Assembly: GCA_003427395.1 (NCBI GenBank)
Contig: BFEA01000365.1
Span: forward strand, 1,298,098-1,327,144
Direction of reading: 5' to 3'
Source: Chara braunii
Lineage: Eukaryota > Streptophyta > Charophyceae > Charales > Characeae
Length of the DNA stretch: 29,047 nt
Shown: in pieces, positions 1-9,680 of the stretch
How the letters are laid out: each line of letters begins with the position of its first letter
Position numbering within the stretch: position 1 is the first letter of the stretch
Program-made: the position numbers and the translations under genes
Notes under the pieces: model-generated
The model's input: only the letters and a program-made list of their open reading frames with translations
What the model was told of the DNA's origin: nothing
Databases searched by the model: none

Positions 1-109
1 CGCCATGCCTGACCCTGCTCGGACCTCCTTGGTGCCGTACTACCCCAGCGGGGGCCTTCCAGATGCAGCGCCCTACCAGGTGATGAAGATGGAGTCCACC
101 ATAGCCAGG
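1..109 (+). CDS. candidate exon ending at a splice donor (partial, unknown product)
   Basis: The window opens in a reading frame with an ATG at 5-7 that stays open for about 35 codons (MPDPARTSLVPYYPSGG at its start) and ends at 109 with AG|GTAAGT, a textbook plant splice donor. Read on without splicing, the frame meets TAA at once, which fits an exon end. I do not recognise the protein; it is proline- and tyrosine-rich. No acceptor or following exon could be paired with it. It could equally be part of a transposon gene or a chance open frame. A second AG|GTAAGT lies near 622-631. Confidence 0.3.
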
Positions 110-1313
110 TAAGTACCTCGCCACTCTCCTACCTTACCCCCTTCTTCCTCCTCCTCAAGCTGGACCGCTCGCCATAGCCAGGCTGAGCTCCAGCTGCCTT
201 CACCTCCAAGCAGCGCTGTATGGACCAGCGCTGCGCTCCAGCAGCATGTCGCCAATCCTTGCACACCGCAAATGAGGAAGAGACTCTTGCTCTTCCTGAA
301 GATATAGCGGCCTACCGGCCTCCTGGGCGGTGACTTCCTAGGCCGAGCGGCCTCCCAGCAACCGGTACCTCCTCACTTTCGGAGGGAAACATCATTGCAG
401 GCTCTGTTATTGTCCGGACAGGCCCTAGACCTGGGCTACTTGGACTGGTACCGGCCTACCTCTAGCCTACCGCTACTGGGCCTTTAAAAATGCCAACTTT
501 TTGTCTTCTTCTGCTCGGCCTACCTGCTACTTGAGTGTTTTTCCCCAGCTGCTCTAAGTGCCGTGGGCCTACCCCCGCTACCTGCGTGTTAACCCCCCCT
601 GCAACCCTTCAAAGTCACGGCCACAGGTAAGTACCGGCCCTGCGGAGCCTTGCAACCAACAGGTACCCTTACGGGTCACACACACACTCAACCGTCAAGC
701 ACTCAGACAGGCAAGCAAACGGGCAGGCATGCACACACACACAGACTTGGAAAACACAGCAGAATGCGGGAATCACGGCAAGGCATTCATTCCAGTGGCA
801 AATCCCAGAAATCAGCAGTGTTCTCAGTCTGTGTTTTGGCGGGTCATTACAAGATCGCGTCTTTTCCAAGGAGCACGGAGGAGAGCAATAAGATCATGTT
901 TCAGCAAGTCCGTTTTTGTGACCGTACGAATCAGACTATACACAAGAAAGGCACCTCCTCCTTCAATATAGGCTTTAGTATCCTTTAGCAACAATTTATT
1001 CTCTTGGCATTCTATTTTGGAAAAGCCAAACAGGAGGACAGCAAGACGCCAGGATTTTAACCATCGACCGCCTGGATTATTAGAAATTACCACCTGCTTC
1101 TTACCTTTCCCCCTAAAAACCAATTTCAAGATTTTTAGTAAGTCAGGTTCATTAGCAATCCCAATCTCAGGACAACTGAACCACAGGGGTTCAACCACCT
1201 AGGCGGGCGTACATCCTGTGACAGTCTTTGCCTTGCCTTAGGGTATATCTGTATGTATTCAGTTTTAACGTATTTGGACCAGTAACGAAAAAGTTGGCAA
1301 AAACACGAAATTG
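110..1313. other. no gene recognised; degenerate GGCCTACC-rich DNA
   Basis: No convincing coding sequence. Between about 305 and 620 a short motif close to GGCCTACC, often followed by GCTAC, recurs at least five times, mixed with GGTACC sites, and looks like an old degenerate repeat. A CA-rich stretch lies at 680-745. The open frames here are short, overlap on both strands and have no recognisable domain. Confidence 0.45.
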
Positions 1314-1549
1314 CTAGGCTACCAGCGGGGCCGCCCGGGTCACCCTATTTTCCCGGGCGACCCGGCCGTGCAAGGACCAGGGAAGGTCCTACGAAAAAAT
1401 AAAAGTAAAAATCCGAATCAAAACTGTGTTACGCAGAAAAACAAACTGAACAACTTTTGCCTCAGGGTAACATGGAAATTTTTTTTATTTTTTTTTTATT
1501 TTTTTTGGCCCGGCCGGGCATGTGGCCCCAGGCCACTCTGGTCGCCTTG
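1314..1549. mobile_element. MITE-like element, copy 1 (imperfect terminal inverted repeats)
   Basis: The left end reads CTAGGCTACCAG (1314-1325) and the right end CTGGTCGCCTTG (1538-1549), an imperfect inverted match. Inside, the order of blocks is the same as in the element at 25276-25563: GC-rich end, GTGCAAGGACCA-type block, A-rich tract, an AACTTTTGC block, then a T-rich tract and GGCCCGGCCGGGCA. The shared interior and ends show one non-autonomous family. No transposase is encoded and no target duplication is clear here, so this copy is probably older than the one at 25276. Confidence 0.6.
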
Positions 1550-1940
1550 CCGAATTCGGAATTTTTTTTGGCGAAGTCCGAAAGCTACTCCAAATAGGGT
1601 TTTATTCATTTTTATAGTGCTTTTGAGTTTTGTTTTTTTTTCGTTTTTTTTTTGCGTGTTTGATTTTGTGATGTTTGTATTATGAGCCTGCATTGCTTGT
1701 TCACAAAATTTTCGACGACATTGCTTGTGGTGATGTGGCGAAAAACCCTGAATTTTGGGTCTTCCACTAACCATCTCTCGCAGACTGGCACACATTTTCT
1801 GGCATTTCAGAGCCTCTCGCTGGTAGGGTCTGGAGGGAGAGTACGCTGCATCCAGTTTTTTGTGGCCCTAGGCAGCCCGATAGGGCTGTGAAATGCAGAC
1901 TCGAGTTTTTTTCGGTTTTTGGTGCAAGAGAGGGGGCAGC
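1550..1940. other. no gene recognised; T-rich intergenic DNA
   Basis: Long T runs at 1560-1660 are followed by mixed-composition DNA. The short open frames on both strands carry no recognisable motif. Confidence 0.4.
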
Positions 1941-2016
1941 CATTTGGTTGAGTGTTTGTCTCCCAAGAGGGAGGTCGCGCGTTCAACTCTTGTGATCGAC
2001 TTGTGAGATGCTTTCC
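1941..2016 (+). repeat. tRNA-like SINE head, copy 1
   Basis: A 76-nt block matches 2190-2265 without gaps at 66 of 76 positions by hand count. It carries a sequence close to a pol III A box (TGGTTGAGTG) and, about 35 nt on, a B-box-like GCGTTCAACTC. This is the layout of a tRNA-derived SINE head. It does not fold into an intact tRNA in my reading, so I do not call a tRNA gene. Confidence 0.45.
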
Positions 2017-2189
2017 TTGCATTGATGCACGTGACAACCTCTAGTGAGATTGCACACTGGGTGGTGGCCACGCCCTACGACCTGTGGTTGGGTACGAGTG
2101 ACTGGGTACACCGGGTCGCGGAGAAATCTGTGCTGGGGTGGAAATAAGTGCTCATCTTGGGGCTTAACTTGCAGCCCAGTCCACTTAGC

Positions 2190-2265
2190 CGTTTGGTTGG
2201 TTGTCTGCCTGCCAAGAGGGAGGTCGCGCGTTCGATTCTTGTGATCGACTCGTAAGATGCTTTCC
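2190..2265 (+). repeat. tRNA-like SINE head, copy 2
   Basis: Second copy of the 76-nt block, 249 bp downstream in the same orientation. Its B box is better kept (GTTCGATTC, matching the core of the GGTTCGANTCC consensus). The roughly 170 bp between the copies would be the SINE body of copy 1. No poly(A) tail or target duplication was identified, so the boundaries are unknown. Confidence 0.45.
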
Positions 2266-3017
2266 GAGCATTGCCAGGTTTCCTCCATAGGAATGTACGA
2301 TCCCGCGAGCTCGTTGACTCTGTTGCAGAGTCAACGTGGGGGGCCTCTGGGCAAGAGAGAACTTCGGTGGAGTTTGTCTTCGTCTAGTAGGTTATTCACA
2401 TTTTGCTCGACGTGGGGGGCCTGTTGGCATCAGAGAGCCTCCTATGGATGTGTAGCCACGGGTTGACCCAGAGAGCGGAGCGATCTAAACTATTCAGCTG
2501 AGACGATGTTACTACGAGCTTTCGTGCTGTGAATGACTTTGACTTGCTGTTGTACTCCTCTTTGTGGTAATCTTGTATTATGCTTGTGCTATTAAGTGCA
2601 TTCATGCAACGCCATTTGTGTCCAACCGTTGGTTCGATGTCTGTGTCGTTTGTGATCCGTGTCGTGACAGTTTAATTGCTTATATCAGCCATGATTGATT
2701 GCAAACGACAAAATCTGGTTGCTTTGCGACAAAATTTACTTCTGCGGCTCTGCAGGATTAAAATGCAAAAAAAAACTAGAAGTAATTTGGGCCACATTAT
2801 GGGCCTCGCCACACCGCAGTGACTGTCGAAGTGAAAAAAAGTATGAGTGCATCTTCCCGCAGAGAATGGCAAGATGCATCCCTTACTATGAATAGCAACG
2901 GATGCATCTTAGATGCATTCGTTCCTTTTTCGTTTTCGACAGTGGTCTGGCAAGGCCCTATCTCTACTTTGCTGTCATTTTGAGCTGTTGCAGGTCCTGC
3001 CACCTTCTCTCAGTTTC
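2266..3017. other. no gene recognised; contains two small hairpins
   Basis: Visible structure: a perfect inverted repeat CGTTGACTCTG with a 3-nt loop at 2312-2336; a direct repeat beginning ACGTGGGGGGCCT near 2333 and 2410; and an 11-bp inverted repeat, AAGATGCATCC and its complement, around 2873-2910. The rest is intergenic. Confidence 0.4.
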
Positions 3018-3464
3018 AAATGGCATGCCAGGTCTCTCCGTTTTTGGCCCAGATATGATCCTATCGGAATTCGGCCTTTCATTTTGACAGTCGAGTATAA
3101 AATGAAAGGCCGTTTTTTTTTTGTCAATTGAGCGGTAGGAGTAAGGCTGGTAGGGGAAGCTGCGATCACACCTCCAGCAGACGAAAACCGGCCTTTCAAA
3201 GAAAAGAAACAGAAAGAAGAGGGATGTTAAACCACCAAATGGCATGCCAGGTCTCCCCGTTTCTGGTCCGAATATGATCCTATAGGAATTCGGCCCTTCA
3301 TTTTGACAATCGAGTATAAAATGAAAGGCCAGTTTTCGTTGATTGAGCGGTAGGAGTAAGGCTGGTAGAGGAAGATGGTGCCATCACACCCACCAGCAGA
3401 CAAAAACCGGCCTTTCAAAAGAAAAAGAAAAAAGAAAAAAAAAGGGAAAAGAGGGATGTTAAAC
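3018..3464. repeat. tandem repeat of ~220 bp, two copies, each with a hairpin
   Basis: Two head-to-tail copies begin AAATGGCATGCCAGGTCTC at 3018 and 3237. Copy 1 holds a perfect 13-bp stem, GGCCTTTCATTTT (3073-3085) with its complement (3099-3111) and a 13-nt loop; copy 2 has the same hairpin with one change (3292-3304 / 3318-3330). The loop region includes TATAAAA, but in this hairpin context I do not call a promoter. Confidence 0.7.
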
Positions 3465-3810
3465 CACCACTACCTGTGATCCTGTGGTTTTCTTTTTTTG
3501 TTTTTTTTGGTAAAGGTCCAGGCCCCAGGATGTAGTAGAGGGTGGTGGTCAGGCCTCAGGAGGTGCCCGTAGTACTCATCCATTTGGAGGTCAGATGGTG
3601 CCATCACACCCACCAGCAGACGAAAACCGGCCTTTCAAAAGAAAAAGAAAAAAGAAAAAAAAAGGAAAAAGAGGGATGTTAAACCACCACTACCTGTGAT
3701 CATGTGGTTTTTTTTTTTTTTTTTTGGTAAAGGCCAAGGCCCCAGGGTGTAGTAGAGGGTGGTGGTCAGGCCTCAGGAGGTGCCCGTAGTACTCATCCAC
3801 TTGGAGGTCA
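3374..3810. repeat. near-identical 220-bp tandem duplication
   Basis: Two copies, 3374-3593 and 3594-3810, begin GATGGTGCCATCACACC and run through an A-rich tract, a T-rich tract and a GTAGTAGAGGGTGGTGG block. They differ at only a few positions and in homopolymer lengths. The first copy overlaps the end of the preceding ~220-bp repeat, so the two arrays are interleaved. Near-identity implies a recent duplication or an assembly error; an adapter sequence lies 68 bp downstream. Confidence 0.7.
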
Positions 3811-3878
3811 GATGGACTGCGAGGACCCAAAGGGAGTCACCTTTTATAATTTAAATAGTACCATGACCTATGCTAATG

Positions 3879-3916
3879 CTGTCTCTTATACACATCTAGA
3901 TGTGTATAAGAGACAG
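3879..3916. other. Nextera mate-pair junction adapter (assembly contaminant)
   Basis: CTGTCTCTTATACACATCT at 3879-3897 is followed directly by its reverse complement at 3898-3916. The 19-mer is the Tn5 mosaic end used in Illumina Nextera kits, and the 38-bp head-to-head pair is the circularisation junction of mate-pair libraries. It is not natural sequence of the organism. DNA on the two sides may come from different genomic places. Confidence 0.97.
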
Positions 3917-4952
3917 CCGATGAACAGCCGATGAAGAAAGGGGAAAAAAAGCGGTCAGATATACGACGCTACAGTACTAGTGTGAGTATGAGCTGAGTGA
4001 GGCAGTGACTGGCAGTCAGTTGCCCAGCGTGGATTACGCCCTGCCTAGCGGGCAGGGCACTAAAAGAAAATGAAAAGAAAAATAAAAAAACAGAAACAAC
4101 ACCAATCACCTTCCACACATACTGGCCAGATACATTCCTCAAAGCACTGGTGTGACTTCCACTGCCATGAGGGCCTTCTCCGACATCGCTGGATTGTAAG
4201 TTCTTAGTTTTTTTCTTTTTTCCCCCCCTCACCGCGGGCCCACAGGGTCCCTTTTTTTTTTTGTTTTTCTGCCGAGCGTCCACGGGACCTCCGAAGTTTG
4301 CGGAATAGGATATTTTCCCAACACCGAGAGAGCTCGGGGNGGTTCAAAAAAAAAAAAAAAAAAAAAAAAAGAGGGACGTTCGTTGCCTTTTTGAGCCCGC
4401 TTCCATTTACATGGGTCAACTCCACGCCTTCTGCACTTCTATGGGGATAATGGGGGTCAAAGATTTTCCATGGTTGGAAAACGGAACCCCCCTCCTTTCC
4501 TTTTTCTTCTTTCTTTTTTAAATCAAGAAAGGGGTCCAGAATGACGATCTCTGGATCTGACCTTGTGATTTCCCTTTCCTTTTCTTTTCTTCTTTTTTCA
4601 GTGTACAGTACATTCCTCTAGAAGCTCGGAACCGCCTCCGGGGTCCCTTACAGAACCGACTCCAAAGTCCAATGAAACACTTCAAGGCGGCATTGATTAT
4701 TTGAATCCTCTTAGCTAGGATATAGTACCGATATACCACCCCTCTGCCCCTCCACCCCTGTGCACCTTCAAATCCTGTCACTTCTCTTTCTCATATTATC
4801 TGCATGTCAGCCTTTATACGATACCCTGAGTGTCAATGCGTTCTACTCTACTGGCTCTGTTCTCCGTATCTGTCCGTCCCTCTCAGTCTTGATGGGACCT
4901 GTCAGCTGTGCAACAGAATCCTAGAACATAACAAAAAGTTTAATCCAGTAAT
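3917..4952. other. no gene recognised; homopolymer-rich DNA with a single N
   Basis: Poly(A) at 4346-4370 and several T-rich and A-rich tracts. One unresolved base (N) lies at 4340, just before the poly(A) run, marking a weak point of the assembly. No open frame shows a recognisable motif. Confidence 0.45.
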
Positions 4953-5087
4953 CCCTAAACCCCTAAACCCCTAGGCCCCTAAGCCCCTAAACCCTAAACC
5001 CTAAACCCTAAGCCCGAGACGTAACCCATAAACCCATAAACACATATCAACCGGAGACCCTAACCCTAAAACCCGAGACCCTAAACC
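4953..5087. repeat. interstitial telomere-like repeats (CCCTAAA type)
   Basis: Degenerate units of CCCTAAA, CCCCTAAA, CCCTAAG and CCCATAAA run through this stretch, with a small outlier at 5276-5290. The exact unit is the plant-type telomere repeat (TTTAGGG on the other strand). The array is short, irregular and flanked by ordinary DNA, so it is an old interstitial block rather than a chromosome end. Confidence 0.75.
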
Positions 5088-5217
5088 TTTTTTTTTTTTT
5101 TTTTTTTTTTTTTCCTTTTTTTTTTTTTTTAAACCAGTCCCTACTCTAGAAGAGGTGATAAGAGCACCCCCTTCTAGTGGGTTGCCTGGTTACTTACTGC
5201 TGGAAAAGGGGTCCAGC
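5088..5217 (-). mobile_element. LINE-type 3' tail fragment (poly(A) plus 3' stem-loop, minus strand)
   Basis: Read on the minus strand, a 19-nt stem-loop GCTGGACCCCTTTTCCAGC (5217-5199) is followed about 70 nt later by a poly(A) tract (poly-T on plus, 5088-5130). The stem, loop position and the adjoining GGACGCTGGACC match the 3' end of the LINE at 12076-12094. This is best read as the 3' stub of a 5'-truncated LINE or a SINE that uses the same tail. The poly(A) lies directly against the telomere-like block. Confidence 0.5.
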
Positions 5218-5477
5218 GTCCGAGTGAACAATTAAGCGTCTGAACACACTGACTTCCTGCCAGGATTGCCATAAACCCTTAAACCCTAAACACTACAATT
5301 TTGAGATTATGGGTGGGGAGCATCAGTCTGGTTTCTGGCCCACGGAACCCTGACGCAGAGTTGATATGTTTGTTTTTTCCTCAAGACTTGTTGCTCATGA
5401 TAGTGTAGGACACTCAGATCCTTTGTGCACAGGTTCAGATCACTTTCCTATCTACTGCTTTGGCTCCGAAGGGGACT
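5218..5477. other. no gene recognised
   Basis: Short intergenic stretch; only a few CCCTAAA-type units at 5276-5290 stand out. Confidence 0.4.
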
Positions 5478-5563
5478 GTATATATAAAGATATATATATA
5501 TATCATCACAAATATATATTTGACGATATATATATATATTTATATATATATATAAAGATATAC
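5478..5563. repeat. TA-rich microsatellite
   Basis: Runs of alternating TA and TATATAAAG make up most of this stretch. It lies next to the broken end of the gag fragment, so the LTR element was probably cut or rearranged here. Confidence 0.8.
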
Positions 5564-5594
5564 CTTGATTTGAAGAGACTTTCAGCACGTTTAT

Positions 5595-5990
5595 TCAGAT
5601 TGGGGAGTTTGACTTGTTTAAGGAGTTTAAGTTGAGAGAAATGGACACGGTTTGAAATCTGTCCACAAAATCTAGCAGCAACTCTCCGAGTTCATGAGGA
5701 CGCGTCTTCAGTACAAACCAGGCAGAGTCTTCACTCACCTCGTCAAATTTTGCCAAGAAGGAATTTTTTAACGTATCCCAATCTACCCACCTATGACGCC
5801 TAAACCAATCATGAGCGGTATTTCTTACAAGCAAAGTGATGACACGAGGGAGATCCACCGCGTCATATCCATGTGCTTCCACAGCTTCGAGCCATGCCTC
5901 AGGATGAGTGTGGTTAGGATAGAAGGGAAAGGTGGTTGGGATGCTTACCATCACACGAGGGGTCGGCCCATTAGCGTGAGCCATGACCAT
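5595..5990 (-). CDS. LTR-retrotransposon gag fragment (N-terminal part, truncated)
   Basis: The ATG at 5990-5988 opens a 131-codon frame that lies 118 nt downstream of the primer-binding site, the usual place for gag. Residues about 22-115 (for example HPEAWLEAVEAHGYDAV, then WFRRHRWVDWDTLKNSFLAKF) have the W-x-A, D-W-F and W-x-x-L-K-x-x-F-x-x-F spacing of the retrotransposon gag capsid domain of Ty3/gypsy elements. After about residue 115 the similarity stops and the frame ends in a low-complexity tail before a TA microsatellite. Capsid C-terminus, zinc knuckle and all of pol are missing. In a complete element the protein would form the particle that packages the RNA. Confidence 0.7.
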   Translation of the reverse strand: MVMAHANGPTPRVMVSIPTTFPFYPNHTHPEAWLEAVEAHGYDAVDLPRVITLLVRNTAHDWFRRHRWVDWDTLKNSFLAKFDEVSEDSAWFVLKTRPHELGELLLDFVDRFQTVSISLNLNSLNKSNSPI

Positions 5991-6107
5991 CTCCTGTCTT
6001 GCTTTTGCTGACTTGTTTCGAGTGACGGAAGGACTTCTTCGATCTATTCGAGCAGGTATTCGTCCTCTCTACAGCTCGTCTCACTCTTACCAGAACCGAC
6101 ACGTGTC

Positions 6108-6120
6108 GGCTCCGATACCA
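6108..6120 (-). promoter_or_regulatory. primer-binding site, initiator tRNA-Met type
   Basis: On the minus strand TGGTATCGGAGCC matches, with one change, the TGGTATCAGAGCC complementary to the 3' end of plant initiator tRNA-Met; the changed base still allows a G:U pair. It lies directly after the end of the LTR (6121) and before gag, where the minus-strand DNA primer anneals. It fixes both the orientation and the inner LTR boundary. Confidence 0.8.
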
Positions 6121-6332
6121 ACCTCATGCACTGTGCTGCCTTCCGGTTGGAGTGATAAAATGTGCGGAACAGGCCCAGAAAGGACAGAAAAATGGGGTGT
6201 GCCCAGGATTTTTAGGAAATTGAGTGTGGGGACACAGACATAACTGAAATCCCCCAAGTGGTTCCAGTTTAGTGAGAGATGGTCATCGCCGCGCAGGAAA
6301 AAAACATGTGCGCACAGTTTTCAAACATTCGT

Positions 6333-6866
6333 TTAATCGAAAAAGTATCGTTGGACCTCCATGCAAGCTACTCGCCGTTGTTTAGAATGGAAGGGCGAGG
6401 GTACGCATGTGGGATCTCGTTTTCGAATTAGATCTTGGCGACGCTCAGTGCAGAGTTCGGAATCCGACGTGGAGGGCTTTAGCCTGGTCGCTCGTTCCTT
6501 GTGCTCTTCTTCGCCACGTGTCCGGTAGTGGAACCCCCTTTATCGATAACGCTCGGTGCGACGGCAATCGTTGTACAGAGTGTTGGGCCAATGACGTGCT
6601 ACTGCCATCCACGGGATGGCAATCAATTCGTTGAAAGGCAATAGCAGTGAGTACGGAGGGAAATGAGTATCGATGATCACAAAACTAGCACCTACAAATC
6701 CGGAGCACCGCATTTCAGTAGGAAAATGGTAGCGGTCGTTGATCTTGGCGACGGCTTCTCGCACGTCCCACTCACACACACGTGTCCTTTCCTCGTTGTA
6801 CGGGAAGGGCCGAGGTGGGGGTACGGGAGGTCGTCGCCCAGCCGGATTGGGGTAATCGGTCCACAT
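6333..6866 (-). pseudogene. conserved LTR-encoded reading frame, copy A (unknown protein, one internal stop)
   Basis: The ATG at 6866-6864 opens a frame beginning MWTDYPNPAGRR; it is open to a TAA at 6542-6540 and then continues in the same frame to a TAA at 6335-6333. Aligned without gaps to 27455-27961, about 124 of 166 comparable residues are identical. Best-kept parts are FPYNEERTRVCEWDVREAVA (residues 21-40), HFPPYSLLLPFNELI (68-82) and ATRLKPSTSDSELC (126-139). The other copy has alanine where this one has the internal stop, so the stop is a lesion of this copy. The last ~10 codons extend beyond the other copy's stop. I recognise no family; the protein is small and basic toward the C-terminus. 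It lies inside the LTR, ~740 nt downstream of the TATA box. Confidence 0.6.
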
Positions 6867-7603
6867 GGCATACACAGTAGAAGAGGGTCCTTTATCTAGT
6901 CAGTGTGATCATGCATGTATCATGTGCGTCATTCCTTTCAGGAGAACCATCTATCATTCATTCCTGCAATCTCATCAGACTTTCATCAAAGCGATAATTC
7001 ACTCCACGCATACACACATGGAATTGCTCAGGAAAAACCCATCATCGATGAGAGAAAAGTGGCGAGACAAGATCCTTGGATTTTCTCAGACATACGAGAT
7101 CACCATATCAACGCAAAAGAGAAGAGAGAGGGAGAGATAGAGTAATATCCACGGAGGAAGATGGAAACGTAGCTCAACCACAGAAAGAGTCGCAAACATC
7201 CCCAAGCACTCTAAGATTCAAAAACTGGCAATCCGTCGTGCACTTAGCTTCCAATTAAGACGAGAAGGAATCGAAAAGGAAAGGCATGCAAGCCTTCTTC
7301 TCTATGATTATGGCCCCGGGTCATACACCCACATATTCACGTTCTCCTTCTGATCCTGGTACAGGCGATCTCAACCGCCACATACCGACCTCCAAACTAC
7401 AGCGATCGTCACCCCGCCAACTTAGTTTCAACACCGGCTTGCCCAGATCACGCAGTCCGCGCGGCCACCCAACGCACAACCTTGCAAAGAACTACAGTCG
7501 GCTCGTCAGGACTATCCGACTCGCCATGCACACACATCACCTAGCCACAACTTCCCGAAAGCTGGCAGATGGTTTGAGAGAGATTTTCGGGTGCGCTTGC
7601 GGA

Positions 7604-7610
7604 TTTTATA
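7604..7610 (-). promoter_or_regulatory. LTR promoter TATA box, copy A
   Basis: TATAAAA on the minus strand, inside a block kept between the two LTR copies (TATAAAATCCGCAAGCGC here, TATAAAACCCGCAAACGC at 26704). Conservation between otherwise 25%-diverged LTRs supports a real U3 promoter with transcription starting shortly downstream. Confidence 0.65.
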
Positions 7611-8325
7611 GGTGCGAAGAGGGAGATAGCAGATGGGCGGGGACAGAGCGAAGATAGAAGGGGACAAGGAGAGGATCTGGGGTAATCGCCTGAGGAAAGC
7701 CATATCCATCTCGCAAGTCTCTTTACAACCAATCAGATAATCGCGTGAGGGTAGTATTTCTCCTTACACGATATCAATTGACAGTGCGAGAGGAGGGAGA
7801 TGAATCGATAGGGAGTTCCTAGGCGGGGATGAGAGCGGGAAGAAGGAAGGTGTGAAGAGTAGCGTAGAGCGGGACCAAGATTCAAACGAAAAAGAGAGGG
7901 AAAGATGCGCGGGGGAAGAGGGGATGGAAAACAGTTACGGGTTGAGAAAGGTAGGCGCGAAGAAGGAAATGGCGAAGACAGCGAGGGGTTAGCAGGGAGA
8001 GAGGGAAGCTCGCATGCATGGCGCCGACGTAGGAACAAAAAGGCATCAAAACAGTTACGTTTCGTTTGTCCTAGATTCTAATCCTAATTCAAGATTGAGA
8101 AATTTGAAAGACCCATATCCGCGCGAAAGATTAGACGCGGCAAAAGTCCTTTGCCTATTCAGATTCTGCTGAAAATTCACAGAGCTTTCCGAGATGAATT
8201 CAGGAACATCCATTTGCAAGAAAGGACACATCAGCGGGAAGTGCGCCCGCAGATTCCGGAGTTTCCAACTGCCGAACAAAATTCCCAATGCACTCTTTAA
8301 GGCGCGTGTAATTCTTACGTACTTT

Positions 8326-9680
8326 TTTTTTACTTTTTTTTTCCCCTTTCTGTATCAAAACACCTGTAATTCTTACGTACTAGATCCTTAAACCAACGAA
8401 AAGAAAATTCTGAAAAAGTCAGAGAAAGAAACGACAAAATTCAAAAACATGGGCGGGCCTCGTCGGCCTCTGATTTCATATATCATTCATTAACCAAGAA
8501 GCAGGCCTCTAACCTGTCAAACCGAGGGGCAAAATTCAAGGGTTCAGAAGGTCGTTCGGGTATGGAAGCGGGTTCGTCACAAGTCTTTCAGTCACATGTC
8601 ATAGATCATGGGTTCGAGTCTGGCTTGGGACTTTGGGGGGGTTCTTGCCCAGCTTGGTCTGTCATCTCTTCAAATGAACACATAGTTCCCTCTACATAAT
8701 GTTGTGCATATCTGGCCTTTGGGCACATACATCTTCGCTATACGGTTACAAAGAGAATACATAGCCTCTGGGCACACATATACACACAACTATAATACCG
8801 GGGCGGGGGGGTCTATCAGGTACATGACGGGGTCTTCTCATGCATGGCTTAGCTCTAGGATAGGGTAGGGATATAAGTCGCTCCGGCTAGTCTGAGTTCC
8901 GCCTAGCCTTGGGTAAGTTAGGGGAAGGACCGTAGGATGTGTCCATGGGCGCCAGCTTGCCTTGCTTAGGTACTCCTGCTGGGTAGACTCTCTGATATCG
9001 GGCCTGTAGAAGATTGTATGAGCCCGGCGTCCGAAGTCCCCGTACGGCAAGGTTCGTTCGCTTCCGCTTCCACTGGGACTGGGGGGTTGGCCCAGCCTTG
9101 GTGCTTGTCACCGTTGTCAGGTCCAAGTTGCCCTCGATGCTGGTAGGGTGATGGTTCTGAGTGCTGGTCACATTGAGGTAGGATAGTAGGAACAGGGGGA
9201 CTAGGGGGTGCGCTGGGAGTATTAATGTGGGGATGGGTAGGGTAGGTGGCCTATCCTGTCAGGACAATCATTGGCTGTCGCTGCCAGCAATCACCGCGTG
9301 TCTGGTCCTCGACCTCTACAACACCCTGGGCTTTACCAAAAAAAAAAAAAAAAAAAAGTCTTGCTAAACGACAAAACATCCATGTATACGCGGCCATCCT
9401 GGCTGCGAACTCTCGTTTTGCGCATGTCTACTGTATGGAGCGAGGCCCCATGTCGTAGCTTCAGATTGAAGTTGGGGAGGGGAGAAGGCCGACGAAGCAC
9501 AGGGGAGCTATCACGCTGTGGTAGGATTAGGCACCCATCGGCGTGCACACAATGTTTCACGTGTGGCAAGCCAAGTGAGGCTACGGAGCCCACAGAACCC
9601 TCAGGATATTGACGAGAAAACTCCCATGCCCACCTACTACACCTCCCTGCTTGGACTTGGAGAGCTCAAGGTCCCCGGGG
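8326..9680. other. no gene recognised; G-rich intergenic DNA with a poly(A) tract
   Basis: A possible pol III B box (GGTTCGAGTCT) lies at 8611-8621, preceded by a weak A-box-like TGGAAGCGGG, perhaps another SINE head. Between 8800 and 9240 the plus strand is full of GGTAGG/GGATAGGG motifs. A poly(A) run occurs at 9338-9357. Minus-strand open frames of 70-94 codons at 8838-9171 have no known motif. Confidence 0.35.

Larger units (their letters stand above)
6121..8325 (-). mobile_element. long terminal repeat (5' LTR of a Ty3/gypsy-like element), copy A
   Basis: This block matches 26010-28273 in opposite orientation along its whole length, and the match ends within a few bases of the primer-binding site, which is how an LTR boundary behaves. 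It contains a TATA box, a conserved GTTTTGATGCC / GGCGCCATGCATGC region near 8018-8055, a conserved block after the TATA box and a long open frame. The outer end is uncertain: homology can be traced to about 8325, where a 17-bp direct repeat TGTAATTCTTACGTACT (8307-8323 and 8365-8381) occurs. No clear TG...CA ends were found. At ~2.2 kb it is a long LTR. Confidence 0.7.

Noticed and set aside
1941-2265. Functional tRNA genes
   Set aside because: Only the A- and B-box parts fit; acceptor and anticodon stems do not close properly, so a SINE head is the better reading.
3099-3105. TATAAAA in the ~220-bp tandem repeats as a promoter
   Set aside because: It is part of the loop and right arm of a 13-bp hairpin and no transcript unit follows it.
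3018-3810. CRISPR-like array
   Set aside because: The units are ~220 bp with no unique spacers; they are ordinary tandem repeats in a eukaryotic genome.
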